Positions 1-9,601 are shown, numbered from the stretch's first letter. The stretch: DNA of 64,000 nucleotides from Bryobacteraceae bacterium (GCA_041394945.1 JAWKHH010000004.1:1364001-1428000), one strand, 5' to 3'. Notes: generated from the sequence alone by a model not told the origin. Made by a program: numbers and translations.

Positions 1-1
1 T

Positions 2-2152
2 CTCAAGTACGCGGAGCGCAACAACCTGAGCACGGAGGAACGGCTGCGGCTGTTCCTGGGCATTTGCGCGGCGGTGGACTACGCGCATCAGCGCCTGATC
101 GTCCATCGCGACATCAAGCCCGGGAACATTCTGGTGACGGCCGAGGGATCGCCGAAACTGCTCGATTTCGGGATCGCCAGGCTGGCGGATCCGGAACTAA
201 ACGCGACGGTGACGGCGATGGCGGGCTTTTCGCCGCTCTATGCGAGTCCGGAACAACTGGAAGGCCGTGCGATTACGACTTCCACCGATATCTATTCGCT
301 CGGCGTGCTCTTCCAGGAGTTGCTGACGGGACGCCATCCCTACCGGCTGCAAAAGGAATCGACCGCCGAGCTGGCCTCCGCGATTCTGACGCAGGAACCG
401 CAGGCGCTGGGGCTCGGCGGCGATCTGGATGCGATCGCGCGCAAGGCGCTGCGAAAGAAACCGGCGGACCGGTACGCGTCCGTGGAGCAGCTTGCGGCCG
501 ATGTGGAACGCTACCTCGATCGGCGTCCCGTCCTGGCGCGCCGGGGGTCATGGGCGTATCGGGCGCGTCGGTTTTTCGCGCGGAACCGGTTTCCTGTTGC
601 GGCGGCGGCGCTGGCGCTGGCGGCCGTGGCGGGTGGTGTGTGGAGCACGCTCGTACAGACCGGCCGGGCCGAGCGCCGATTCGCCGAAGTACGGCAGCTC
701 GCCAACTATCTGGTGTACGACTTTCACGATGCGGTAAGGAAGTTGCCCGGATCGACGGCGGTTCAGAAAGACGTCGTCGAACGGTCACTCCGATACCTCG
801 ATCGGCTGGCCGGCGAATCGTCGGGCGACCCCATGCTGCAGGGCGATCTCGCGGCGGCGTACTTGAAACTGGGTGACGTGTCCGGCAACCCGTTCCAGTC
901 ATCTCTGCGCGACACGGACCGCGCGCTTGAAAGCTATCGCAAGGCGGCGGAGTTGGCCGAGGCCCTGCCGGCGGGGACGGAAAGGGACATCCTGCTGGCG
1001 CGAATCCATGTTCAGCAGGGAGGGACGCTCGCGTTCGGCCGGGCGGGCGGCGATGGGCTTGCGATGCTGCGCGGCGCGGTGGAGACGCTCCAACGTTTGG
1101 CGGCGGCGAACTCGGGAGACGTGGATCTGCAGGTGCATCTGGCAGGGTCCCGCGATCTGCTGGCGCGAGCGCTCAGCCAGATGGGCGGTCTCGAGACCGA
1201 GGGGTCCGGGGAGGCGGTGGAAGTGGTCGAAGTGGCGCTGCGCGACCTGGACGTTGCCCTCGAACGCCATCCGGACAACGCCCGGCTGCTCAAGGAAAAA
1301 GCGACTCTGCACAAGCGGCTGGGTGCGATGTTCGGCTCCGTAGATCCGCCTCGCTCGGCGAAGGCCTACGGAGAGGCGTTCGCCGCGTTGGACCGCGTCA
1401 AGGGCGACGAACGGAACACGACTGAATTCCGCGTGTCGCTGGCGGCGCTGTACGGCGATCGAGGGTGGCCGGCGGCGCAGATGGGCCGCTACGACGACGG
1501 CATCGCCGACTACGACAAAGCCGTGGGGTTGCTCGAAGCCGTGGCCCGCGACGATCCCGCCGATGCGTCCGCGCGTGCCAATCTAACAGCAATGTACCGG
1601 GAGCGCGGAATCATCCAGGGATACGCGGGCCGCGCGGAGAAGGCGGTGGAGGACTACCGCAAAGCGGCGGCGCTGCATGCCGACCTGGCGCAACGCGACC
1701 CGACACACAAGCTGTATCCGGTGATGCGCGGCGAACTGCTCGGGCGGATCGGACGGATCGAGCTGCAGCAGGGAGACGCCGCCGCAGCACGGCGCGATCT
1801 CACCGAGAGCTTGCGGATTCTTCTCGACCTCGCGGACAAACCGAACGCCGAGGCGAATCACGTGCTGGAGGCGTGCAAGGCGCTGTACCAGGCGCCGCTG
1901 GCCGATCTCAAGGATACCCAGCGGACGCTGGAGCTGTGCGAAAAGGCATCGGCGGCGCTGAAGGGCAAATCCCTGTTCGCGTGGGAAGCGGTGGGGCACG
2001 CGCGTCTGGCGGCCGGAAACCGGGCGGGAGCGGTGGAGGCTTTCGAGAATTGTCTGGCGATGATTGAGCCGCCGAAGGCCGGGGCGCCAAAGACGCGCGC
2101 ACAAGTCGGGCTTGAAGAATTGATCGCCAAGACAAAGAAAGGACTGCCATGA
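2..2152 (+). CDS. Ser/Thr protein kinase with TPR tail (5' truncated by window edge)
   Basis: Membrane-anchored Hanks-type Ser/Thr kinase whose start and ATP-binding lobe lie before the window; the frame is open from base 2. Visible are the catalytic loop HRDIKPGN, the DFG motif in LLDFGIARL and the activation-segment motif YASPEQ. One hydrophobic segment (PVAAAALALAAVAGGV) is followed by a long helical region with TPR-like repeats to the C terminus, probably extracytoplasmic. The next gene encodes a close paralogue with the same architecture, and their ATGA overlap (2149-2152) implies translational coupling and tandem duplication. The family phosphorylates Ser/Thr on partner proteins; the target here is unknown. 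Kinase identity is certain; its link to the secretion genes downstream is only proximity. Confidence 0.93.
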   Translation, partial: LKYAERNNLSTEERLRLFLGICAAVDYAHQRLIVHRDIKPGNILVTAEGSPKLLDFGIARLADPELNATVTAMAGFSPLYASPEQLEGRAITTSTDIYSLGVLFQELLTGRHPYRLQKESTAELASAILTQEPQALGLGGDLDAIARKALRKKPADRYASVEQLAADVERYLDRRPVLARRGSWAYRARRFFARNRFPVAAAALALAAVAGGVWSTLVQTGRAERRFAEVRQLANYLVYDFHDAVRKLPGSTAVQKDVVERSLRYLDRLAGESSGDPMLQGDLAAAYLKLGDVSGNPFQSSLRDTDRALESYRKAAELAEALPAGTERDILLARIHVQQGGTLAFGRAGGDGLAMLRGAVETLQRLAAANSGDVDLQVHLAGSRDLLARALSQMGGLETEGSGEAVEVVEVALRDLDVALERHPDNARLLKEKATLHKRLGAMFGSVDPPRSAKAYGEAFAALDRVKGDERNTTEFRVSLAALYGDRGWPAAQMGRYDDGIADYDKAVGLLEAVARDDPADASARANLTAMYRERGIIQGYAGRAEKAVEDYRKAAALHADLAQRDPTHKLYPVMRGELLGRIGRIELQQGDAAAARRDLTESLRILLDLADKPNAEANHVLEACKALYQAPLADLKDTQRTLELCEKASAALKGKSLFAWEAVGHARLAAGNRAGAVEAFENCLAMIEPPKAGAPKTRAQVGLEELIAKTKKGLP

Positions 2153-4818
2153 GCAGCCTCGGTGGACTGGACGCGGCACGTTGGCAGCAGGTGGAGGAGT
2201 TGTTCCACCAGGCGCTCGATGCGGCGGACGAAGAACGGGAGGCAGTTCTGGAAGCCGCGCCGGCGGACGTGGCGGCGGAGGCGCGCGCGATGATCGCCGC
2301 GTTCGATGCGGCCGAGGTGACGCAGGCTCGTTCCGCGGCAGGGCCGTCGCGAGAGACCATCACCGCCGGCACGCGGCTGGGGGTCTATCGGATCGAGCTC
2401 GAGATCTCCCACGGTGGAATGGGAACGGTCTACCTGGCTTCGCGCGACACGGCGGAATTCCGCCAGAAGGTTGCGATCAAGGTGATTCGGCCCGGATACG
2501 CCGGCGAAGAGCTGGACCGGCGATTCCGCAACGAACGGCAGATTCTGGCCGCGCTCGACCATCCCAACATCGCGCGGCTGCTCGACGGCGGTTCCACTCC
2601 GTCCGGGCAGCCATACCTCGTGATGGAGTTCATCGAGGGCGAGGATGTGCTCGAGTACGCTCATCGGCACGACCTTTCGCGGCGGCAGCGGCTGGAGTTG
2701 TTCCTGAAGGTCTGCGGCGCGGTGGCGCACGCACACAGGCACTTGGTGATCCACCGGGACCTGAAGCCGAGTAACATCCTCGTCACCGCCGAGGGCGAAC
2801 CAAAGCTGCTCGACTTCGGAATCGCAAAGCTGATCGATAGCACGCAAGACGCGACAGCAACCGGGTTGGGATTCTTCTCGCCGCTATACGCGAGCCCGGA
2901 GCAGTTGAGCGGCGATGCCGTGACGACTTCCACCGATATCTACTCGCTGGCGGTGGTGCTGTACGAGCTTCTGTTCGGAAGGCGGCCATACCGGTTGCAG
3001 ACGACGTCGAACGCGGAGTTGGTGGCGGCGATTCTGCTGCATGAGCCGGAGAAGCCGCGGGGTGGAGACCGGCTCCCGCCGGATCTGGAGGCGATCGTTC
3101 TGAAAGCGCTGCGAAAGAAGCCGGCGGAGCGGTACCCCTCGGTGGATCAATTCTCCGCCGACGTCGAACGGCACCTCGAGAACCGGCCGGTGGCCGCGCG
3201 GAAGGGGAGCTGGCGGTACCAGGCGTTGAAATTCGTGGAGCGGAACAAGCTGACGGCAGCGGCGGCGGCGCTGGCGTTGGTGGCGACGGCCGGCGGCGTG
3301 GCGAGTACGTTGTTCCAGGCACGCCGGGCGGAGCGCCGGTTCGGCGAAGTCCGGCAGTTGGCGCAGTATCTGGTGTTCGACTTCCACGACCGGATTTCGA
3401 AACTGCCGGGATCGACGCAGCTGCAAAAGGACGTGGTGGAACGCTCGATGCAGTATCTTGACCGGCTGTCCTCGGAGGCGTCCGGCGACGCGGGGTTGCA
3501 ACTCGATCTGGCGGAGGCGTATCTGAAGCTGGGCGACGTACTCGGCAATCCGTTCAATCCGAATCTCGGCGAGTCCGAAAAGGCGGTGGATGCATACCGG
3601 AAGAGCATGACGGCATCGGCGGGGCTGCGTGGCGCTGGCGGACGCGCGGCGCGCGTCGCCGCGGACGCCCGGCTTCAACTTGGCGCCACGCTCGGACGCC
3701 TGGGGAGCAAGAAAGAGGCGCTGCAACTGCTTGATGAGGCTCTTGCCACTCATCGCCGGAGACTGGAGCAGAATCCCAGTGACGCGGCGTTGCAACTCGC
3801 TTACGCACGGGCGCTGGCCGGGAAGGCGATCGCGGAGTCGCAGAGCGGCGCGTACGAGGGCTATCACACCGGGGACGTCCGGAAGACGCTCGACACGCTG
3901 ATCGACCATCTGGATCGTGCGCTGCGCGACCATCCCACCGATGGCGCGTTGCTGCGCGAGCGCGGGGCCGCACTCTACCGGTATGCGAATTATCTGGGAA
4001 CGGCCGATCCAAACCGGGCGGAGGCCATGATTCGCGACGGGCTCGCAACGCTCGACAAGGTGTCGGGGCCGGTGGCCGGCGAAGTGGGGTTCCGCCGGCT
4101 ACACGCGGGGATGCTCCTGACGCTGGCATGGGGAGAATCGCAAACCGGAAAGTACGACGATTCCTTGAACCATTACGGGCAGGCGCAAAAGGTGCTGGAG
4201 CCGATGTCGCAGGCGGACCCTTCGAACGCCGCGGCGCGCTACCACCTGACGTCGCTTTACCGGGGGCGCGGGATCGCATGCGAGTACGCGGGCCGGAACG
4301 AATGCGCCGTGGAGAATTTTCTAAGAGCCGCTTCGATCCACGCGTCCCTGCTCGAAACCGATCCCGCAAATGCAAACTATGCGTCGCTCCGGGGAGAGCT
4401 GCTGGCTCGATCGGCGCGACTGGAGTACGAGATGGAGAAATTCGCCGACGCACGGTTGCACGCGCGGCAAGGCATCGGGATCCTCGTGGGACTTGCTGAG
4501 CGGCCGGCGGCGCAGTTGGCGGCGAAGCTGGAAGCGTGCCGGGCGCTGTATTCGACGCCGGTGGCGGAGGTCCGGGACGTGAAGCGTGCGTTGCACTATT
4601 GCGAGGACGCCGCCAAGACGCCCTCCACGATGTCGTACGTGTACGAAGTGCTGGCGCACGCACGGTACAACGCGGGGGACCGGAAGGGCGCGGCGGCGGC
4701 GCTCGAACAGGCGTTGACCACCCTGCCGGAGACGAAGCCGGGCGAACCGCCATCGCGGGCGCGGCAGACGATCGAGAATTCGTTGGCGGCGGTGCGGGCC
4801 GGCAAGCCGATCGAATAA
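2149..4818 (+). CDS. Ser/Thr protein kinase with TPR tail, complete paralogue
   Basis: Complete 889-residue receptor-type kinase. A helical N-terminal lead of about 75 residues precedes the kinase domain (about 78-345): nucleotide loop ISHGGMG (the usual first glycine of GxGxxG is serine), lysine in VAIKVI (K111), HRDLKPSN (202-209), LDFGIAK (DFG 222-224) and YASPEQ. A transmembrane segment follows at about 368-388, then TPR-like helices to the end. It matches the preceding kinase almost throughout, including the juxtamembrane stretch RRFxEVRQLAxYLVxDFHD. The ATG lies in the preceding stop (ATGA). The gene stops 6 bases before the convergent unknown gene at 4825, with no room for a terminator. 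Substrate unknown. Confidence 0.95.
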   Translation: MSSLGGLDAARWQQVEELFHQALDAADEEREAVLEAAPADVAAEARAMIAAFDAAEVTQARSAAGPSRETITAGTRLGVYRIELEISHGGMGTVYLASRDTAEFRQKVAIKVIRPGYAGEELDRRFRNERQILAALDHPNIARLLDGGSTPSGQPYLVMEFIEGEDVLEYAHRHDLSRRQRLELFLKVCGAVAHAHRHLVIHRDLKPSNILVTAEGEPKLLDFGIAKLIDSTQDATATGLGFFSPLYASPEQLSGDAVTTSTDIYSLAVVLYELLFGRRPYRLQTTSNAELVAAILLHEPEKPRGGDRLPPDLEAIVLKALRKKPAERYPSVDQFSADVERHLENRPVAARKGSWRYQALKFVERNKLTAAAAALALVATAGGVASTLFQARRAERRFGEVRQLAQYLVFDFHDRISKLPGSTQLQKDVVERSMQYLDRLSSEASGDAGLQLDLAEAYLKLGDVLGNPFNPNLGESEKAVDAYRKSMTASAGLRGAGGRAARVAADARLQLGATLGRLGSKKEALQLLDEALATHRRRLEQNPSDAALQLAYARALAGKAIAESQSGAYEGYHTGDVRKTLDTLIDHLDRALRDHPTDGALLRERGAALYRYANYLGTADPNRAEAMIRDGLATLDKVSGPVAGEVGFRRLHAGMLLTLAWGESQTGKYDDSLNHYGQAQKVLEPMSQADPSNAAARYHLTSLYRGRGIACEYAGRNECAVENFLRAASIHASLLETDPANANYASLRGELLARSARLEYEMEKFADARLHARQGIGILVGLAERPAAQLAAKLEACRALYSTPVAEVRDVKRALHYCEDAAKTPSTMSYVYEVLAHARYNAGDRKGAAAALEQALTTLPETKPGEPPSRARQTIENSLAAVRAGKPIE

Positions 4819-4824
4819 CAGCCC

Positions 4825-6525
4825 CTACTGGTTCGGGTATCCGCGGATCTGGCCGCGGAGTGAGCCGGGCATCCCACTGAGTTGGCCGTTGTCGAGCATG
4901 GAGCGGAGGTGGCGCTGGGCAAGCGTTTTGCCCTGTTTTCCAATTTCGTCGAGCACCTCACCGAGTTTCTTCGAGAGGATGCGCCGAACGCCGGGATCCG
5001 CGGTTGCGCGCAGTTGGGCGTTCAAGCCGTGGACGAGGAGCGCAAGCGGGTCTTTGTGGTTAGCGTCAAGCGGGTTGGTCTGCATTCCGTCGACGCGCAT
5101 GGAGTCAACGAGTTTGTGGACGTCCGTCTTGAGGAGAACCTGGGCGGCCATGTGCGGCGTGGCCGTGTTGAGAATGGCGCGCATCTGGCGCGTGTGGGCG
5201 TCGGTGGTGGAACTGCCCTCGGCGAGCTTGCCGAGGAGAGCCACTTTCTGTTCCGTCGAGTTGCCGAGGTTCTTCGGGTCGATCTCTTCCTTCCAGAAGC
5301 CGAGGCTCTTCGCGAGATCGATGCCGATGCCCTTGTCGAGCGGGATGTTCTTGCCGCCGGTGGCGATCAGATCGCCGAGAATGGCGGCGCCTTGGAGAAC
5401 CGCGCCGTTGTCGCCGTTGAGATTGCGCTTGTCGAGCTCCAGCCACTCGGTGGGATTTCCGGTCTTGGCCCAATCGACGGTGGCGTGAACCTGATCGATC
5501 GCCTGTTCGACACCTTTGATGGCGGCGTCACCGGGGAACGCCTGGGAGGCCGCATCGAGCGCGACGCCGATGGTTGAGTTCTTGAGTCCAAGCATTTCGA
5601 GGCCGAACTTGAGCATGCCAACCGACGCTTCGCCGGCCGAGAGCTTGCTGCCTTTGAGGGCGGAATCGAACGCCTGCTTACCAAATGTGGAAGTAATGGC
5701 CTTGAAGGCATTCTTCCCCCAGTTCTGCGGGTCCTGCTTTTGAAATTCGGAAAACTTGAGCGCCATGTCGAGGCCCACCATCATGCGGCCCGAAAGCTTC
5801 GTATGCTCCTTGGCCTCCTCGACGGATTTGCCGAACGTCTGCACGGTCTTGAGGCTCGCGACCTTCTGGTGGCCCTGCAGCGAACCGAGGAGCTTGGCTC
5901 CGGATTGCTCGATGCGCTCCATGCTGGCGGTGAGCTTCCTGCCGGAGTCGGTGAGCGCGGCGAGTTCGGCGCTCGCGCGGCGCATTCCTTCGGCGTTCAG
6001 ATTGCCGGAGGCCATCAGGGAAGTGAGTCCGCGGACGCGGGCGTTCACGCGGTCGATGGCGGCGCGGTGTCCGCTGACGAGGCCGGTGTAGTTGGCTAGT
6101 TGCTTTTCGAGTTTCGGCAAATCCGCGTCGGTGAGAGCCCGGAGCTTGTCGGCTCCGGCGGAGGCGAAGTCGGCGAAATCCTTCCCCTTCTTGCCGAGTT
6201 CGGCCGCGAGGCTGCCGTCGGCGATTCCCTTCTGGATCTCGGGCCACTCGAGACTCGCGACGCCGGCTTGCTGCCGTTCGAACCCGGCGAGGATCTCGGC
6301 GCCCTCAGCGTTGAGGGGCGGAGCATCGTTGAGGCGCGATTCGCCGATCGATTCCGCGAGCATCGCTTCGGCCTCGGTGCCTCCGACACCGGGCAGGTCG
6401 GGAGCGGCCGGAGCGAGGAGTTGCTCGGGTGCGGACTGCGCCGGCGCGGCGGATGGATCGAGGTCGCGGACGCGGTCGACCGTAATTCCAGGGGGGGGAG
6501 TGGAGCCGGAGCCCTTGATGTTCAT
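4825..6525 (-). CDS. Unknown 566-residue Ala-rich helical protein; candidate type III substrate
   Basis: I recognise no family. The start at 6525 (MNIKGSGST) is preferred to one at 6615 because the latter would run into the divergent gene at 6599 and because GGGGCG precedes this ATG. There is no signal peptide or lipobox. The first ~90 residues are Pro/Ser/Ala-rich and look disordered, as secreted T3SS proteins often do. A predicted coiled-coil stretch follows (around LPKLEKQLANYTGLVSGHRA and ASAELAALTDSGRKL), then a Gly/Ala-rich helical part with mild amphipathic segments, then a charged C-terminal region. It diverges from the T3SS operon across 73 bases. An effector, translocator, needle-tip protein or regulator would fit position and composition; none is shown by sequence alone. 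Confidence 0.72.
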   Translation of the reverse strand: MNIKGSGSTPPPGITVDRVRDLDPSAAPAQSAPEQLLAPAAPDLPGVGGTEAEAMLAESIGESRLNDAPPLNAEGAEILAGFERQQAGVASLEWPEIQKGIADGSLAAELGKKGKDFADFASAGADKLRALTDADLPKLEKQLANYTGLVSGHRAAIDRVNARVRGLTSLMASGNLNAEGMRRASAELAALTDSGRKLTASMERIEQSGAKLLGSLQGHQKVASLKTVQTFGKSVEEAKEHTKLSGRMMVGLDMALKFSEFQKQDPQNWGKNAFKAITSTFGKQAFDSALKGSKLSAGEASVGMLKFGLEMLGLKNSTIGVALDAASQAFPGDAAIKGVEQAIDQVHATVDWAKTGNPTEWLELDKRNLNGDNGAVLQGAAILGDLIATGGKNIPLDKGIGIDLAKSLGFWKEEIDPKNLGNSTEQKVALLGKLAEGSSTTDAHTRQMRAILNTATPHMAAQVLLKTDVHKLVDSMRVDGMQTNPLDANHKDPLALLVHGLNAQLRATADPGVRRILSKKLGEVLDEIGKQGKTLAQRHLRSMLDNGQLSGMPGSLRGQIRGYPNQ

Positions 6526-6536
6526 CGCCCCAGTTG

Positions 6537-6564
6537 TCGAGCACCCGGCGGCTCCGTTGCTCGA
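6537..6564. promoter_or_regulatory. Inverted repeat in the divergent intergenic region; candidate operator
   Basis: TCGAGCA (6537-6543) and TGCTCGA (6558-6564) are perfect 7-base inverted arms with a 14-base spacer, so the half-sites are 21 bases apart centre to centre, about two helical turns. They lie between the unknown gene starting at 6525 and the operon starting at 6599. The right arm touches the possible -35 at 6563. A dimeric regulator acting on both directions is the inference; short arms can occur by chance. Confidence 0.35.
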
Positions 6565-6589
6565 AACATTTCGCGGAACGGGCCGATAA
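6563..6589 (+). promoter_or_regulatory. Candidate sigma-28-type promoter of the T3SS operon
   Basis: GAAA (6563-6566), 15 bases, then GCCGATAA (6582-6589). The enterobacterial FliA consensus is TAAA-N15-GCCGATAA, so the -10 matches 8 of 8 and the -35 3 of 4 at the consensus spacing. The operon encodes a FliA-like sigma factor at 12022. Caveat: the -10 ends only 9 bases before the ATG at 6599, so the transcript would be nearly leaderless for that start, and the nearby AGGGAGG would lie at or before the transcription start. Confidence 0.45.
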
Positions 6590-6598
6590 CAGGGAGGC

Positions 6599-9592
6599 AT
6601 GTTGCGGATCGGCATGAGCTTGGGCCTTCTACTTGCGGCGGGGGCGCTTGGGCAACAATCGCTGTGGCAATCCTACGTGGATTCGGCGGCGCGGCACGCG
6701 GCCGAAGGCCGTTTCAAGCAGGCGCGGCAATTGCTGGTGAACGCGCTGGCCGCGGCGGAACGCTTCCCCGCCGCGGATGCGCGGCTACCGCTGACGCTTT
6801 CTCGCCTGGCCAGCGTCTACACGGAGCAGGCTCGTTTCGAGGAGGCGAACGAACTGCTGGACCGGGCGGTCGCGCTGCGCCGCGCCATTCCGAATTCAGC
6901 GCTCGAGTTGGCCGCGCTTACCGGCCAACTCGCCGAACTGCGGCGCCGCCAGGGCCGGTACCCGGAGGCGGAGCAGTTGCATCTCGAGGCGCTCGAAGTC
7001 TTCCTTTCGCGGCCCGGCGGCGGAGGCGAACAGCAGGCCCGGGAAACGGCGCTTCTGGCCGGACTGTACCGCGAACAGGGCAAGTATGCCGAAGCCGATG
7101 TGCTGTACGTCAAGGCGCTGGCCGGGCTGGAAACGAAACTCGGCGCCGGCGACGCGGCGGTTCTTTCCGTTGTGCATGAACTAGGGACGCTACGGCAGGC
7201 TGAAGGAAGGTATCTGGAAGCCGAAGCGCTGTTCCGCCGGGCGGCGGCAAAGGACGACCCGGAAGCGAAGCTGCTGCTCGGCGGATATTATCTGGCCGCG
7301 AGCGACTTCGGGCAGGCAGCCGTCCATTTGCGCGGCGCGCGCGATGCCTTGGCGCGGCGTTGGGGCGATTTCCATCCGTCGATAGCCGAAGCCGATCGCC
7401 TGTTGGCGGAGACGGCGCTCGCGCAGCGGCGATTCACCGAAGCGGGTCCGCTGTTCGAGCGAGCGCGGGCGTCGCTCGCGGAAATCCACTCGCCGGAACA
7501 CCCGGCGATCGCGCCCGTGCTTTCCGGCATGGCGCGGTGGCACGCCTACCAGGGGCGGTTCGGCGAGGCGCAGCGGTTGTTCAGCGAAGCCGTGATCCTG
7601 CAGAGCAAGGCGTTCGGCAACAACCACCCAGCGCTGGTGGAGACGGCTGCGTCGTTGGGCGTGCTGGAGCGGGCGCTGGGCCGCTACCAGGAATCCGAGA
7701 AGGTGCTGCGCTCGGCGCTTGGCGATGCGGTTCGGCTGTTGGGGAATACGCACCCCATTGTCGCCACAGTGCGGAACAACCTCGGCAATACACTGCTCGA
7801 TTTGCGCCGCTTCGACGATGCCGAGGCGGAATACAATCGGGCGCTTGCGATACGGGAGAAGTTTGCCGGTCCGGAATCGCCGGCGGCAGCCGAGGTGCGA
7901 TTGAACCTGGCGGCCGTGTATCAGGCGCGGGGCGATGCGGCCAAGGCCCTTCCGCTGATCCAGGCGGCGCTGCCGCTGTGGCGCGCGGCGCTGCGCGCGG
8001 GGCATCCCGATCTGGTTCGGGCAACGCGCCAGCTTGCGGTTTGCGATCTCGAGGTTGGGAATCTGGCCGAGGCCGAACGCTCGTTCCGCGCCCTGATGGC
8101 GTCGGGGCCGCCAGACCCGGAGGCACTCGACGCGTTGTCCCGAATCTATCGGCGACAGGGGCGTTGGGCAGAGGCGGAACCGGTGGACCGGAAGCGGATG
8201 GAATCGCGGAGTGGAATCGCGGCGGCGCGCGCGGCGGTGGATCTGGCCGAAACGCTCGAGGGGCTGCGGCGCGAGGAGGAAGCGCGGCGGCTGCTCGAGG
8301 GGGCGCGGGCCTCGATCGTCGCCAATCGCGCGCCGGCCGGCGAAGAAGCTGCGTTGCGGGTGGCGTTGGGTGAACTCGAATTCCGGGCCGGCCGGTACGA
8401 CCAGGCGCGGCGGGAGGCGGAGACAGCCGAGACGCTCTTGGCCAATGAGCCGGAGCGCCAGGCGGCGGCTCTGCGGCTGGCAGGCAACGCCCTTCGCGAG
8501 AAAGGCGACTACGAGGGCGCCGCGGACCGATTGCAGCGCGCCGTGAATCTGGAGCGGAAGTCCATCGGGGATCGCGCAGAACTGGCGGCGGCTCTTCACG
8601 GGTTGGCGCGGGCGCGCACGAAGCTCTCGCAGTTCGACGCGGCCGATGCAGCATTCGAAGAGGAGATGGCGATCTGGCGCGCCCTCGGACGGGAGCAGAC
8701 GGAAGCGGCGGCGGCCGGTTTGCGCGAGTGGGCGGCGATGGCGCTGGCGAAGGGAAACACGGAGACGGCGGCGCGCCGGTATCGCGAGTCCGAAGCAATC
8801 CTGCGAGCGCGGTTCGGGGACAGCGACACGCGTTTGGCGGCCGTGCTTTCGGGGCGGGGTGAAACCGAGGCGGCGCGGGGCCGCTATGCCGAGGCGGAGA
8901 ATCACTTCGCCGCGGCTCTCGCGATTCAGGAGGCCGCGGTTGGCGCCTCCGACGCGTCCATCGCGCCGATTGTCAACGCGCTGGCCAACGCGCAGCGGCG
9001 GGCCGGCAAGCTGGCGCAGGCCGACGAGAACTACCGGCGCGGGCTGGCGATGCTCGAATCGACGCACGGCGCGGACCACCCCGAGGTGGCCACTGCTCTC
9101 GCCAACATCGCCGATCTGTACCGCGAGATGAAGAAGCACGGCGAGGCGATCGCTCTGTTGGGACGCGCGGAAACGATCCTGCGCAAGGCGGGCGGCGACC
9201 CACTGAAGCTTGCCGAGGTGCTGAACCAGCGCGGGGCACTCCATGCTCAGCGGCGCGAATTCGCCAAGGCGGACCCGCTGTTTGCCGGCGCAATGCGGCT
9301 CCTGGCCGACGGCCGCGGAGAGCGGAGCCTTGCCTACAGTTCGATTTCCGAGAACCTTGCCTTCAGCAAGGCGATGCAGCGGGATTTCAACGCCGCGGAA
9401 CGGCTCTACCGGCAAGCGCTAACGCTCCGTGAGCAACTCCTCGGGCGGGAAAATCCGGCGCTGGCGCCGCTGCTCGAAAACTACGGCGCGCTCCTCCGGC
9501 TGCGTAAGCGCGACGCCGAGGCGGGTGTGATGCTGGACCGCGCCCGCGCGCTTCGGCAATCGCAGGCAACCTCCGCCGGCACGCGCCGATAA
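6599..9592 (+). CDS. Secreted tetratricopeptide-repeat protein, 997 residues
   Basis: An N-terminal hydrophobic stretch (MLRIGMSLGLLLAAGALG) ending before QQ looks like a Sec signal, so the protein is probably periplasmic. The rest is almost entirely TPR units of the TPR_12/kinesin-light-chain type (for example GRYPEAEQLHLEALEVF, GRYAEAENHFAAALAI), roughly 20 units, with no enzymatic domain seen. AGGGAGG (6591-6597) is only one base from the ATG at 6599; the in-frame ATG at 6614 gives more usual spacing and still leaves a signal peptide. It opens the string that continues into the kinase and T3SS genes. It could be a scaffold or pilotin-like assembly factor, but that rests on position only. 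Confidence 0.88.
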   Translation: MLRIGMSLGLLLAAGALGQQSLWQSYVDSAARHAAEGRFKQARQLLVNALAAAERFPAADARLPLTLSRLASVYTEQARFEEANELLDRAVALRRAIPNSALELAALTGQLAELRRRQGRYPEAEQLHLEALEVFLSRPGGGGEQQARETALLAGLYREQGKYAEADVLYVKALAGLETKLGAGDAAVLSVVHELGTLRQAEGRYLEAEALFRRAAAKDDPEAKLLLGGYYLAASDFGQAAVHLRGARDALARRWGDFHPSIAEADRLLAETALAQRRFTEAGPLFERARASLAEIHSPEHPAIAPVLSGMARWHAYQGRFGEAQRLFSEAVILQSKAFGNNHPALVETAASLGVLERALGRYQESEKVLRSALGDAVRLLGNTHPIVATVRNNLGNTLLDLRRFDDAEAEYNRALAIREKFAGPESPAAAEVRLNLAAVYQARGDAAKALPLIQAALPLWRAALRAGHPDLVRATRQLAVCDLEVGNLAEAERSFRALMASGPPDPEALDALSRIYRRQGRWAEAEPVDRKRMESRSGIAAARAAVDLAETLEGLRREEEARRLLEGARASIVANRAPAGEEAALRVALGELEFRAGRYDQARREAETAETLLANEPERQAAALRLAGNALREKGDYEGAADRLQRAVNLERKSIGDRAELAAALHGLARARTKLSQFDAADAAFEEEMAIWRALGREQTEAAAAGLREWAAMALAKGNTETAARRYRESEAILRARFGDSDTRLAAVLSGRGETEAARGRYAEAENHFAAALAIQEAAVGASDASIAPIVNALANAQRRAGKLAQADENYRRGLAMLESTHGADHPEVATALANIADLYREMKKHGEAIALLGRAETILRKAGGDPLKLAEVLNQRGALHAQRREFAKADPLFAGAMRLLADGRGERSLAYSSISENLAFSKAMQRDFNAAERLYRQALTLREQLLGRENPALAPLLENYGALLRLRKRDAEAGVMLDRARALRQSQATSAGTRR
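9566..9592 (+). promoter_or_regulatory. Possible internal sigma-28-type promoter before the kinase-FGE gene
   Basis: GCAA (9566-9569), 15 bases, then GCCGATAA (9585-9592), 9 bases before the GTG at 9602. The -10 is a perfect match to the FliA consensus and the spacing is the same as at 6563, but the -35 is poor. The final TAA is also the stop codon of the TPR gene, so part of the match is constrained by coding. Confidence 0.28.
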
Positions 9593-9601
9593 CTTGTCTG
9601 C

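Noticed and set aside
3554..4753. A 399-codon minus-strand frame under the second TPR kinase
   Set aside because: Low-complexity Arg/Pro/Ser composition typical of antisense reading of the TPR region.
7190..9415. A 741-codon open frame on the minus strand under the TPR protein gene
   Set aside because: It is antisense to a clear TPR gene. Long antisense frames are common in GC-rich DNA. Its Arg/Pro/Gln-rich product has no domain.
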